DNA of 40,031 bases, taken from the NCBI GenBank assembly GCA_035268985.1, contig DATFJV010000093.1:1-40031 (forward strand), written 5' to 3'. The position numbers were made by a program, and so were the translations under genes. Position 1 is the stretch's first letter. Every line of letters starts with the position of its first letter. This DNA comes from JAAYHV01 sp035268985 (lineage in GTDB: Bacteria > Bacillota > Clostridia > Peptostreptococcales > Anaerovoracaceae). Positions 7,686 through 16,440 of the stretch are shown here, piece after piece. The notes under the pieces were generated by a model, which was not told the origin of the DNA, did not search any database, and saw only the letters and a program-made list of their open reading frames with translations.

Positions 7686-9129
7686 ATTTAACAATGAAAA
7701 GAGAGGTTACCATATACTAAGTGATCAAGGGGTCATAGATATTCATAATGCCACGATGGGATTGATGGAAGATTATGGTGTCCGTATATTTGGTCAAGAG
7801 GCTAAAGAAATATATGAAAAGGCTGGATGTGAAGTTGATAGTAATACAAATATGGTAAAATTCCCCAAAAAATTAGTAGAATGGGCTATTGAAAATGCAC
7901 CTGGGCAATTCACTATGTATGGAAGAGATTCTAAAGATGATTTTGTGCTAGGCGATGGTAAGATGTCTTATACTAGTTTTGGTACTGGATTAGAAATGTA
8001 TGAATTAGAGACAGGAGAAATTAGAGAAACAACTACTAAAGATCTTGATGATTTCGCACGTTTTGTAGATGCAATTCCTGAAATCAATGCTTTTACTACA
8101 GCTGTTGCGGCAAGAGATGTTCCAGGGAAGCTTAAAGACTTTTATGAAGCAGAATCAATATTTAGAAATACTACAAAGCATGCTATTTTAGATGCAGAAA
8201 ACGGTCATAATGCAAAAGTTATAATTGACATGGGAATTGCAATTGCAGGTAGTGAAGAAAAACTTAGAGAAAGACCATTTTTCACATTATGCATGTGTCC
8301 TAATAGTCCGTTGGAAATCCATGATGGAGCATCACAAGTAATCATAGAAGCAGTAAGAGCTGGTATACCTATAAGTATTCTTTCCATGGGACTTACTGGA
8401 GGAACAACACCAGCTACACTTTCAGGGACTTTTGTAGTAACTAATGCTGAAATATTAGCTGGAATAGTATTAGCGCAGCTTGTAAAACCAGGAGCACCTT
8501 GTATTTATGGTAGCTCAACAACTGTTATGGATATGCGTAAAGCCACTTCACCTGTAGGCGCCCCTGAACATGGAATGTTTGGTGCTATGGTAGCTCAAGT
8601 AGGCGATTATTATGACATAGTAACAAAAGTAGGGGGAACATAGGCTGATAGTAAAGTTATGGATGTTCAATTGGGACATGAAAAAACACTTACAGGTTTA
8701 ATGCCAGTTCTGGCAGAGGCAGATTTAATTTATGGTCTTGGAATGATAGATATGGGTATGGCAGTAAGTTTTGAGCAATTCTTAATGGATGCAGAATTTG
8801 TTCGTATGTTTAACCGTGTTGAAAAAACTGTAAAAGTAGACAAAGATTCATTGGCCCTTGAAGTAATAAAGGCTGTAGGACCAGCTGGAAACTTCTTAAG
8901 TCAAAGGCATACTTTAAATCACATGAGAGATGAAATATCAGAAGCAAAATTAATCGATAGACGTATGAGAGAAGGTTGGGAAAATGACGGATCAAAGGAT
9001 ATGCCATTGAGAGCTAGGGAGCTAGCAAGAGACATATTAAAAAACCATTTTGCAGAACCACTAACTGAGGAAGTACAAGCTAACCTTAAAGATATTATTG
9101 CCAGAGAGGAGGCTATATTGTGCAAATAG
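7675..9129 (+). CDS. mttB: Trimethylamine:corrinoid methyltransferase with in-frame amber (pyrrolysine)
   Basis: MttB transfers a methyl group from trimethylamine to its corrinoid protein, producing dimethylamine, the substrate of MtbB. TAG at 8641-8643 is read through in phase, giving 484 residues with pyrrolysine at 323. Recognisable segments include MYGRDSKDD, SYTSFGTGLEMYE, LCMCPNSPLEI, YGSSTTVMDMRKA, then KVGGT-O-ADSKVMD and QLGHEKTLTGLMPVLAEADLIYG-GM. The ATG at 7675 lies inside the mtbB end and has AAGGAGAA upstream. The gene itself terminates in TAG (9127-9129), so the same codon is both sense and stop within one gene. The next gene starts inside its end, indicating translational coupling. 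Confidence 0.95.
8641..8643 (+). other. Recoded amber codon, pyrrolysine 323 of MttB
   Basis: The TAG sits in GGT-O-ADSKVMD, matching AGT-O-SDAKVPD of archaeal MttB. Similarity continues without a gap on both sides. Confidence 0.93.
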
Positions 9130-10508
9130 AGATTAATGTTTTTACAGAAGAAGAGAAAAGACTAGTGCATGAGAAAACAATGAAGATACTTTCTGAAACA
9201 GGGATCTTAATAAAAAGCCCTATTGCATTTAAAGCCTTAAAAGAAGCTGGTGCTAATGTAGATGAAGCAAAGAATTACGTTTACTTGAGTGAAGATATTG
9301 TTATGGATGCTATATCAAAAGCGCCAAATAAATTTACTTTAGGGGCAAGAAATACTGATTATGATTTTGAAATACCGTGCAATGAAAGTTGTCATTTAAT
9401 GAGTGGAATGACTCCTAACATTTATGATCCATATACAAGAGAAAGCCGTGAATCATTAAAAAGTGATGTAGTAAATGTTGGGAGAGTATTTCAACATACA
9501 AAAACAGGTATGGCGTGTTGGACAGGTTGTTTAGCTTCAGATGTACCAGAAAAAACCCATTGTCTCCACGAGATGGCAGCTATAATATCCGGGACATCGA
9601 AACATATACAATTTGAATTAAGTAGTCCTTATGAGTCTAACTATGCAGGGAAAATACTTGAAACAATTTTAGGTAGCAAAGAAGAAGTTATTAAAAGAAA
9701 TATAGCCTCAGTTCTTTATTGCCCAGTTTCGCCATTAACGCAAGACAAAAATATGTTAGAAGCATATTTGGCCCTTGCTAAATATGAGATTCCTATTAAC
9801 ATTTATCCGATGCCAATGATTGGATTAACTTCACCAGCATCAATATTTTCCACGATATGCCAAATAAATGCCGAAGTTTTATCGGCTATTGTACTGTTTC
9901 AAGTAATAAATCCTGGTTGGCCAATGATATATGGCGTAGCTTCTGGTGTTGCGGATCCAATTACAGGTGAATATGTAAAAAGTGGAGAAGCAGCATTAGT
10001 CAGTCTTGGTGGAACAGAAATGGCTAGGTTTTATGGATTGCCTTGTGCTGTAACAGGCGGTGGTAGTTTTGAAACAATGCCTACATATCTTGGACGTGCA
10101 GACTTGATAGATGGTATTGGAACTACTGATAATGGAATGGCTGTTTCTTTGGAAATGATTTTAACAGAAGATGAAATCGCAAGTAGATGTTTAAGAATTG
10201 CAAAAGGAATTGAAATTAATGAGAATACAGATTTAACAGAAGATATTCAAAAAGAAGGACCTGGTGGTACTTATATTGCCCATAAATCATCAGTAAATAA
10301 TTTCAAAAATCCAGATGAATTATATTATTCTAAAATGTTCCCATCTAAATTAAGAGGAGCAACATATGAGAAATATAATAGCATAGAGATTGCCAATAAA
10401 AAGGTAAAGGAAATCATAGAAGGTGAAATAGTTGACTGTTTACCAAAGAAAATTTTAGCAGAAATAGATGAAATATGTGCCGAAGCAGATGCAGGTATAA
10501 TTAATTAG
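9120..10508 (+). CDS. MttB-superfamily methyltransferase without pyrrolysine
   Basis: This 462-aa protein is a clear MttB relative (GMTPNIYDPYTRE, LYCPVSPLT, YGVASGVADP, RADLIDGIGTTDNGMAVSLEM) with no internal amber. Where MttB has the pyrrolysine loop it reads TGGGSFETMPTYLG, about seven residues shorter. Pyrrolysine-free members such as MtgB demethylate glycine betaine, and others act on carnitine, proline betaine or gamma-butyrobetaine, so a quaternary amine is the likely substrate; which one cannot be read from sequence. It starts with GTG at 9120, preceded by AGAGAGGAGG and overlapping mttB by 10 bases. It ends in TAG with a TAA five codons later. The downstream BCCT carrier supports quaternary-amine use. 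Confidence 0.88.
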   Translation: MQIEINVFTEEEKRLVHEKTMKILSETGILIKSPIAFKALKEAGANVDEAKNYVYLSEDIVMDAISKAPNKFTLGARNTDYDFEIPCNESCHLMSGMTPNIYDPYTRESRESLKSDVVNVGRVFQHTKTGMACWTGCLASDVPEKTHCLHEMAAIISGTSKHIQFELSSPYESNYAGKILETILGSKEEVIKRNIASVLYCPVSPLTQDKNMLEAYLALAKYEIPINIYPMPMIGLTSPASIFSTICQINAEVLSAIVLFQVINPGWPMIYGVASGVADPITGEYVKSGEAALVSLGGTEMARFYGLPCAVTGGGSFETMPTYLGRADLIDGIGTTDNGMAVSLEMILTEDEIASRCLRIAKGIEINENTDLTEDIQKEGPGGTYIAHKSSVNNFKNPDELYYSKMFPSKLRGATYEKYNSIEIANKKVKEIIEGEIVDCLPKKILAEIDEICAEADAGIIN

Positions 10509-10540
10509 ACAATAATATCTTAAAACACCAAAAATAATTA

Positions 10541-10576
10541 GTAAGATGGAGCTAGTAATAGCTCTATTTTACTTTA
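10541..10576 (+). terminator. Hairpin closing the mtbB-mttB-mttB-like operon
   Basis: A 14-bp stem with two G-T pairs (10541-10554 with 10559-10572), GTAA loop, then TTTAAAT. The short T run makes it a moderate terminator, perhaps leaky. Confidence 0.65.
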
Positions 10577-10710
10577 AATATAACTGATACAAAAAAGCGT
10601 TATTTAATAAACAAATTAAACTTAGGTGACATGTATATGGTACAAGTGAAAAAAATATAATTAATAAATTCTATATCCTTATATAAAGGGAATAAAATAA
10701 AGGATTATAA

Positions 10711-10750
10711 TAGAGATAAAACATGAAAAATGGTTTATCTCTATTATTAT
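10711..10750 (+). terminator. Second terminator-like hairpin before the DUF1538 gene
   Basis: TAGAGATAAAACAT (10711-10724) pairs with ATGGTTTATCTCTA (10730-10743) with one A-G mismatch around a GAAAA loop, followed by TTATTATTTATT. It ends about 95 bases before the next start. Together with an imperfect stem at about 10670-10710 it could be an attenuator or the end of a small RNA; no known riboswitch family is recognised. Confidence 0.6.
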
Positions 10751-10841
10751 TTATTATTAAAAAAGAAAATAAAAGCATAATATCAAAAAAACGTGTATAA
10801 TAAAAGGAAAGAAATTACTTGTTTTGTAAGGGGTGATTATA

Positions 10842-12335
10842 GTGAATATAATTAAATCTAAATTGATTGAAGTAATTAGTGCAGTTTTACCAATTACTGT
10901 GTTAGTTTTAATATTAGATCTAGTACTATTACATATGGATCTTTTATTAATATATAGATTTATAATTGGTACACTACTTATAATTATTGGGCTTACTGCT
11001 TTCCTATTAGGTGTTGATATAGGCATAAGCCCCATTGGCAATTTAATTGGGTCTAATATGGTGAAGCTTAATAAGGTTTGGCTCTTGGCCTTAATAGGGC
11101 TGTTTTTAGGCTTTATTATTTCAATAATAGAACCGGATTTACACATACTGGCAGGTCAAGTTGAGCTTGTTTCTTCTGGTCAGATTAATAAGGTAAGCCT
11201 AATCGTAGTTGTCTCAATTGGAATAGCTGCTATGGTATCATTAGGACTAATTAGAATAGTTTATAATATTACTCTGCAAAAGGTATTAATTGTTTTGTAC
11301 TCAGTTATATTAATTTTATCTTTTTTTGTATCTAAAGAATTTTTAGCTATATCATTCGATTCCTCGGGGGCTACAACTGGAGCTATGACGGTGCCGTTTT
11401 TATTGGCACTAGCCATAGGAATATCAGCTATGAAAAAGGATAGTAAGGCATCTGAAAAAGATAGTTTTGGATTAATTGCCATTGCATCAGCAGGTGCAAT
11501 TATAGCTGTAATGGTAATGAGTATTATAACTGGTACAAAAGAAATAACAGGTGATTTACAAATAAATGATAACAAATCAAAAGGAATATTCGAACCATTT
11601 ATTGATAAAATACCATTAATAGCAGCAGAAATATTTATAGCTATAATTTCAATATTGATTATATTTATTGTTTTACATAAAATAACTTTTAAATTGAACA
11701 AAAATACCTTTAGTAAAATATTAATAGGATTAGCATTTACTTATATAGGATTGGTACTTTTCTTAGTGGGTGTAAACGCCGGCTTTATGGAAATTGGTAG
11801 TATTGTAGGCTATGAGGTAGCAAGTTTGGAAAACAAAGCAATATTAATAATTTTGGGATTTTTATTAGGATTGGTAACTATACTGGCTGAACCTGCAGTG
11901 CATGTCTTAACACATGAAATAGAAGATGTAACCAGTGGATATATTAACAGGAAGTTAATAATGGCGTTCCTTTCAATAGGTGTAGGATTTGCTATTGGCT
12001 TATCAATGCTGAGAATTGTTTTACCCGAACTTGAGCTTTGGCATTTAATTTTACCTGGCTATTTAATAGCGATGACCATGACTTTTTTTGCACCAAAGGT
12101 ATTTGTAGGTATAGCTTTTGATTCTGGAGGTGTGGCTTCAGGACCGATGACAGCGACATTTATTCTAGCGTTTACTCAAGGGGCAGCAGAAGCAATAGAA
12201 GGAGCAGATGTATTAGTAGATGGTTTTGGAATGATAGCCATGGTGGCACTTACCCCAATTATTGCTTTACAAATATTAGGACTTATATATAAGAAGAAGT
12301 CTGTTAAAAGAGGAGTTGATATTAATGCAAAATAA
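10842..12335 (+). CDS. DUF1538 integral membrane protein, internally duplicated
   Basis: The 497-aa protein is highly hydrophobic and made of two homologous halves. Each half has GVDIGISPIG / GVNAGFMEIG, then a GLFLGF..EPDLHIL / GFLLGL..EPAVHVL segment, then AFDS-like AISFDSSGATTGAMT / GIAFDSGGVASGPMT. This is the DUF1538 layout. The function is unproven; the inverted-repeat look and conserved small and acidic residues in the membrane suggest a transporter. The GTG at 10842 fits AAGGGGTGA (10828-10836) better than the upstream GTG at 10833. Its last 11 bases overlap the P-II-like gene, and DUF1538 genes commonly travel with P-II-like partners, so the two likely form one regulated transport unit. 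Confidence 0.85.
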   Translation: MNIIKSKLIEVISAVLPITVLVLILDLVLLHMDLLLIYRFIIGTLLIIIGLTAFLLGVDIGISPIGNLIGSNMVKLNKVWLLALIGLFLGFIISIIEPDLHILAGQVELVSSGQINKVSLIVVVSIGIAAMVSLGLIRIVYNITLQKVLIVLYSVILILSFFVSKEFLAISFDSSGATTGAMTVPFLLALAIGISAMKKDSKASEKDSFGLIAIASAGAIIAVMVMSIITGTKEITGDLQINDNKSKGIFEPFIDKIPLIAAEIFIAIISILIIFIVLHKITFKLNKNTFSKILIGLAFTYIGLVLFLVGVNAGFMEIGSIVGYEVASLENKAILIILGFLLGLVTILAEPAVHVLTHEIEDVTSGYINRKLIMAFLSIGVGFAIGLSMLRIVLPELELWHLILPGYLIAMTMTFFAPKVFVGIAFDSGGVASGPMTATFILAFTQGAAEAIEGADVLVDGFGMIAMVALTPIIALQILGLIYKKKSVKRGVDINAK

Positions 12336-12996
12336 TGAAATGAAAATGAGTTTTGAGCTAATATGTAGTATTGTAGATTGTGGTATGGGAAGTAAAGTTT
12401 TAAAAGCACTTAAAAACCATGGTATAACTGGGGGAACAATATTAGTAGGTCGAGGAACAGTAGATAACAAGATATTAACTTTATTAGCAATAACAGATTC
12501 GAGAAAAGAAGTGGTTCTTTCCGTAACAAATACAGAAAATGTTACGAAAGCTTTAGAAAGTATCAACGATGAGTTTAAACTGGGCAAAAAAAATCATGGG
12601 ATAATATTCTCAACATCAATTTGTATTGTAGAAGGTTCAAGTAATTGTAAGTGTTCGGGGAAATTTAATGATAATAAAGGAGCTGATAAAAAGATGTATC
12701 AAATGATTACAGTAATAGTAGATAAGGGTAAAGGAGAAGATGTCATATCAGCTAGTAATATGGCAGGATCTAAAGGTGGCACAATAATAAATGGCAGGGG
12801 TTCTGGTGTTCATGAGACAAGTAAAGTTTTTTCAATGGAAATTGAACCAGAAAAAGAAGTTGTAATATTATTATGTAAAACCGAAAAGACAGAAAAAGTG
12901 GTTAATAAAATAAGTGAAGTTTTAAACCTAGATGAGCCTGGTAATGGTATAATATATGTGCAAAATGTAAATGAAACATATGGAATACTAGATTAA
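12325..12996 (+). CDS. Tandem P-II-like nitrogen-regulator protein
   Basis: This 223-aa protein carries two P-II/GlnB-like domains in a row: about residues 7-100 (VDCGMGSKVLKALKNHGI, GGTILVGRG) and 125-220 (VDKGKGEDVISASNMAG, GGTIINGRGSG, EPGNGIIYV). A Cys-containing linker (SSNCKCSGK) joins them. P-II proteins sense 2-oxoglutarate and adenylate nucleotides and gate ammonium or other transporters by contact. Here the obvious partner is the overlapping DUF1538 protein. The ATG at 12325 has AGGAG at 12311-12315. It is not a canonical GlnB: the halves are divergent, and no typical uridylylated tyrosine loop is seen. Confidence 0.82.
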   Translation: MQNNEMKMSFELICSIVDCGMGSKVLKALKNHGITGGTILVGRGTVDNKILTLLAITDSRKEVVLSVTNTENVTKALESINDEFKLGKKNHGIIFSTSICIVEGSSNCKCSGKFNDNKGADKKMYQMITVIVDKGKGEDVISASNMAGSKGGTIINGRGSGVHETSKVFSMEIEPEKEVVILLCKTEKTEKVVNKISEVLNLDEPGNGIIYVQNVNETYGILD

Positions 12997-13027
12997 AAAA
13001 ATTATTAAACCAAGGGAAGGCATTAAC

Positions 13028-13930
13028 ATGGGTGATAAAAGCAAAGGTTATATTCTAGTATTTTTAGCAGGAGCTTTATGGGGTTTAATTGGTTTTTTCG
13101 TTACATACCTTAGCAGATTAGGTATAAATTCTTTCACTATAGCGTTTTTAAGAGATTTTTATGGAACCATTTTCTTTATTGTAGTAGTAATACTAATGCA
13201 TGGGCTAAAAGGGTTGAAACCAAGTAAAAATGAGCTGTTACTTGCAATAGCAATGGGATTAATATGCCAAACATTTTTTAATATAAGTTATACTATATCA
13301 ATTAATAAAATGGGTGTAGCAACTGGCGCTATTTTGCTATATACATCACCTATGTTTATAACATTGCTATCAAGAATAGTATTTAAAGAAAGATTGAACA
13401 GAATAAAAGCAATAGCCCTTATTATAAATATATCCGGCTGCATTCTTACTGTCACAAATGGCAATTTTGGTGTTCTTGAGTTTTCAACATATGGTGTTTT
13501 AATGGGAACATTAGCCGGGTTATTATATGCTACACTGACAATATTTGGCAAAATAGCCGGGAATATGAATTGTAATGTGGAAACTATATCATTATTTAGC
13601 TTTATTACAGCAACAATAGCCTTGTTTTTTATTGCAAAGCCCTGGAATTATATGGAGATATTGACGGAAGCTAATGTTATAGTGTTATCAATGGGTTATG
13701 GTCTTATACCAACAGCTCTTGCATACTATTTATATATGATGGGTCTAACAAAACCTGTAGAAGCTAGTAAAGTACCTGTTGTCGCCTCGGTAGAGACCGT
13801 TATAGCTGCACTTATAGGTATAGTTATATTTGCTGAAATATTTGGAATTTATAAGTTCATAGGTATTTTATTAGTAATGATTTCCGTAGTATTAATAAGC
13901 TGGCAAAGGAAGGAAAATGTTACAGAATAG
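13028..13930 (+). CDS. EamA/DMT-family transporter
   Basis: The 300-aa protein has about ten membrane helices in two EamA repeats (starting LAGALWGLIGFFVTYLSR and MGTLAGLLYATLTIFGK), typical of the drug/metabolite transporter superfamily, whose members mostly export amino acids or small metabolites. Conserved helix-end motifs include LLYTSPMFITLLSR and VPVVASVETVIAALIG. AAGGGAAGG precedes the ATG, 31 bases after the P-II-like gene, so it may share a transcript with it. The substrate is unknown; export of an amino acid or a product of amine breakdown is only a guess. It ends in TAG, then TAA after one codon. Confidence 0.85.
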   Translation: MGDKSKGYILVFLAGALWGLIGFFVTYLSRLGINSFTIAFLRDFYGTIFFIVVVILMHGLKGLKPSKNELLLAIAMGLICQTFFNISYTISINKMGVATGAILLYTSPMFITLLSRIVFKERLNRIKAIALIINISGCILTVTNGNFGVLEFSTYGVLMGTLAGLLYATLTIFGKIAGNMNCNVETISLFSFITATIALFFIAKPWNYMEILTEANVIVLSMGYGLIPTALAYYLYMMGLTKPVEASKVPVVASVETVIAALIGIVIFAEIFGIYKFIGILLVMISVVLISWQRKENVTE

Positions 13931-14145
13931 TATTAACAGAATACCTAAACTAGATTTAAAATTAGAGCAATATCGAAAAAATGATAATATAACTTTAATA
14001 CCAATTAAAGTTTATGGCAAATATCAAGCTCATCATAGTTAAAGAAATTATTAATTACACAAAGAGACTTGTAAAGTTAAGAGATAATAATATCTATACA
14101 TATGATATTGGAAAGCTAGAAGAATTTTCTATAGATTTAAAGTAA
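13917..14145 (+). pseudogene. Broken small reading frames after the EamA gene
   Basis: Two short frames follow one another: 13917-14042 (41 aa, MLQNSINRIPKLDLKLEQY...) and, shifted by one base, about 14035-14145 (IVKEIINYTKRLVKLRDNN... to TAA). Both look coding in composition and join naturally by a frameshift near 14035. The first ATG overlaps the EamA end, but no ribosome binding site is convincing. The family is not recognised; it may be the decayed tail of a lost gene. Confidence 0.3.
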
Positions 14146-14227
14146 CTTTTAGATTATGATAATAAAATGGTCTATTAATTATTAGTATTCGGCCTTTTAT
14201 ATTGAATCTAAGCATGAATGATGTTAA

Positions 14228-14500
14228 AATATTAAAATATTAAACAAGTTTGTTGAGGATCAAATAACTAATTTAATTTTTGGAACTGTGCATGAAGTTT
14301 TTTATGTAGTATACGAACAAAATGTTTATAAGGAATATATGGTTAATGCTTATCAACGAGAATATCAATTGGTATACATGAATCTTAATCAAAGTTATTT
14401 CAGATACTGCAAGATGCACATTTGGCAAAAGGTGCTTTTAGTTATTTCCCTTCATAATAAGAAAAATGTTATTGATTTTTCAAAGAAAGAGGTGTTATGA
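14228..14500 (+). pseudogene. Unrecognised open frame, possibly a gene fragment
   Basis: The frame is open from 14228 to TAG at 14498-14500 and reads FVEDQITNLIFGTVHEVFYVVYEQ... and on to SKKEVL. There is no ATG near the front; the only early start is a GTG at 14288 without a ribosome binding site. The many aromatic residues (HEVFYVVY, REYQLVYMN) resemble a fragment of a real protein more than random AT-rich sequence, but I do not recognise it. It overlaps the start of the BCCT gene by 4 bases. Confidence 0.25.
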
Positions 14501-16095
14501 AAAACAAAAAAATTATTAAATTAAAAAACGAGCTACATGAAAAGAACTTTACAAAATTTGGCTTAGATTTAAATCTTACCGTATCAATATTATCAGCTGT
14601 TATACTAATCGCATTTATATTATATTCATTTTTTAATATTGAAGTTGCATCAGCTAGAATTAATGAATTTAAAGATTTAATATTAAGCAATTTTGATAAT
14701 GTGTTTGTTTTTGCAGCAAATTTCTTTATTGTAACTTTAATTATTTTGGCCATATCAAAAGCAGGCAAAATTAGGCTAGGTGGAGAAGATGAAAGGCCCC
14801 AGTATTCTAATTTTGGTTGGTATGCAATGCTTATTTCAGCAGGCATGGGTATTGGACTTATGTTCTGGGCAGTAGGAGAACCAATAAATCACAGTGATTA
14901 TACACCACTTTTTGAAAGCAGTAATGGACATTACTCAGGATTAGCAACTACTTTTTTCCACTGGGGAGTTCATCCATGGGCTATATATGCCATTGTTGCT
15001 TTAGCTTTAGCGTACTTTACTTTTAATAGGCATTTACCTTTATCACCAAGATCTTTTTTCTACCCTATTTTAAAAGATAAAATATTCGGTTTATTTGGAG
15101 ATATTATAGACACTTTGTCCGTACTTGCGGCTTTAGCTGGTTTAGCAACGTCTTTAGGCTTAGGAGTCCAACAAATCAACAGTGGATTAACACATTTATT
15201 TAATCTTCCTTATTCTGTAAATTTACAGGTTTTATTGATTACGGTTATAACTTTAATTGCTACTATATCAGTTGTATCTGGGATAGATAAAGGAGTTAAA
15301 TTTTTAAGTAAAATAAATATTAGAATTGCTGGTATTTTAATGCTTATTATATTTATTATTGGACCAACATCAATCATTCTAAAAGAAATGTTTATGTCTA
15401 CAGGTGTATACTTAAAAGGTTTTGTGGAAAATTCCATATTTGTAACTGATAAAGATAGCTCATGGGCACAATCATGGACAATATTTTATTGGGCATGGTG
15501 GATTTCTTGGTCTCCATTTGTAGGTATGTTCATTGCTAAAATTTCAAAAGGTAGAACTATTAGAGAGTTTATAACTGCAGTAGTAATAGTACCAACGGTG
15601 CTTTCTATAATTTGGATGAGTGTGTTTGGATCAACTGCTATTTATATAAACGAGATAACCGAGGGTGTTCTTGGTGAAGTTGTAAATTCCAATGTATCAA
15701 TTGCATTATTTGAAATGGTAGAACTAATAAGTGCACCATTTGTGGTTAGTGCCGTTAAAACAATTATAAATATAATAGGAGTTCTTCTGGTTACAACATT
15801 CTTCGTTACCTCCAGTGATTCTGGTTCATTAGTCGTAGATAGTTTAGCTAGTGGAGGTAAAATTCATTCCCCTGTAGCACAGAGAGTGTTTTGGGCTCTA
15901 ATGGAAGGTTTAATTGCAGCAACGTTGCTTGTAATAGGTGGTGAAGAAGCATTATCTGTTTTACAAACAGCAGTAATTACAACAGGTTTACCTTTTGCAA
16001 TAATACTAACTCTTGTAGCAGTGATTTTGCTTTGGACTCTAGTTATTAAAAGTAAAAACGTTGATGTAGAAGATAAAAAAGCATCTAAGATGTAA
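14497..16095 (+). CDS. BCCT-family betaine/carnitine/choline-type transporter
   Basis: The 532-aa protein has the 12-helix BCCT fold. Visible motifs are AGMGIGLMFWAVGEP (glycine-rich segment of TM3), the FFHWGVHPWAIYAIVALALAY region, LAALAGLATSLGLGVQQI, and the Trp-rich TM8 segment WTIFYWAWWISWSPFVGMF followed by the basic KGRTIREF. BCCT carriers import quaternary ammonium compounds, using sodium or proton gradients or exchange. AAGAGGTG precedes the ATG. Its place at the end of the methylamine island suggests uptake of the substrate that feeds the MttB-type enzymes. The exact amine is not predictable here. Confidence 0.92.
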   Translation: MKNKKIIKLKNELHEKNFTKFGLDLNLTVSILSAVILIAFILYSFFNIEVASARINEFKDLILSNFDNVFVFAANFFIVTLIILAISKAGKIRLGGEDERPQYSNFGWYAMLISAGMGIGLMFWAVGEPINHSDYTPLFESSNGHYSGLATTFFHWGVHPWAIYAIVALALAYFTFNRHLPLSPRSFFYPILKDKIFGLFGDIIDTLSVLAALAGLATSLGLGVQQINSGLTHLFNLPYSVNLQVLLITVITLIATISVVSGIDKGVKFLSKINIRIAGILMLIIFIIGPTSIILKEMFMSTGVYLKGFVENSIFVTDKDSSWAQSWTIFYWAWWISWSPFVGMFIAKISKGRTIREFITAVVIVPTVLSIIWMSVFGSTAIYINEITEGVLGEVVNSNVSIALFEMVELISAPFVVSAVKTIINIIGVLLVTTFFVTSSDSGSLVVDSLASGGKIHSPVAQRVFWALMEGLIAATLLVIGGEEALSVLQTAVITTGLPFAIILTLVAVILLWTLVIKSKNVDVEDKKASKM

Positions 16096-16204
16096 TTCAT
16101 TTATTAAAAAACATAATAATAAACAACCAATTTAATACAATCCCACTTAAGTAGATAGATGAAACAATTATAATTTTATTTATCTATGGAGGGGGGATTT
16201 TTTT

Positions 16205-16390
16205 ATGGCTAACCCTAAATTTAATTTAGAACAAAAAATACAAGTTCAAAAGAATATAAAGAAAAGTTACAAAAAGTTTTTATATGATCAAGGATTATCA
16301 GAGATTCATTTAGTATACTTAGAAAGTACTGTTTTGCAAATGATAAAGTATAAAGGCTCTGGACTAAAATATGGCTGTAAGCATACTTAA
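16205..16390 (+). pseudogene. IS3-type orfA remnant
   Basis: The 61-aa frame begins MANPKFNLEQKIQV, like IS150-type OrfA proteins, and later has LESTVLQMIKYKGSGLKY, which resembles the STVL-WI-YK-GL end of the OrfA helix-turn-helix. The part between is scrambled and the protein stops at a TAA. AGGGGGG lies before the ATG. Confidence 0.6.
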
Positions 16391-16440
16391 CTATATCAAT
16401 GGGTTATAATATACGAAGAAGACGATAACACGAACAAATT

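Noticed and set aside
10757..11701. Long minus-strand frames opposite the DUF1538 gene
   Set aside because: They mirror the real gene's codon pattern, lack ribosome binding sites and give low-complexity hydrophobic proteins.
14410..14430. Second sigma-54 promoter before the BCCT gene (TTGGCAAAAGGTGCT)
   Set aside because: The GG and GC elements are two bases too close together, so it does not fit the -24/-12 spacing.
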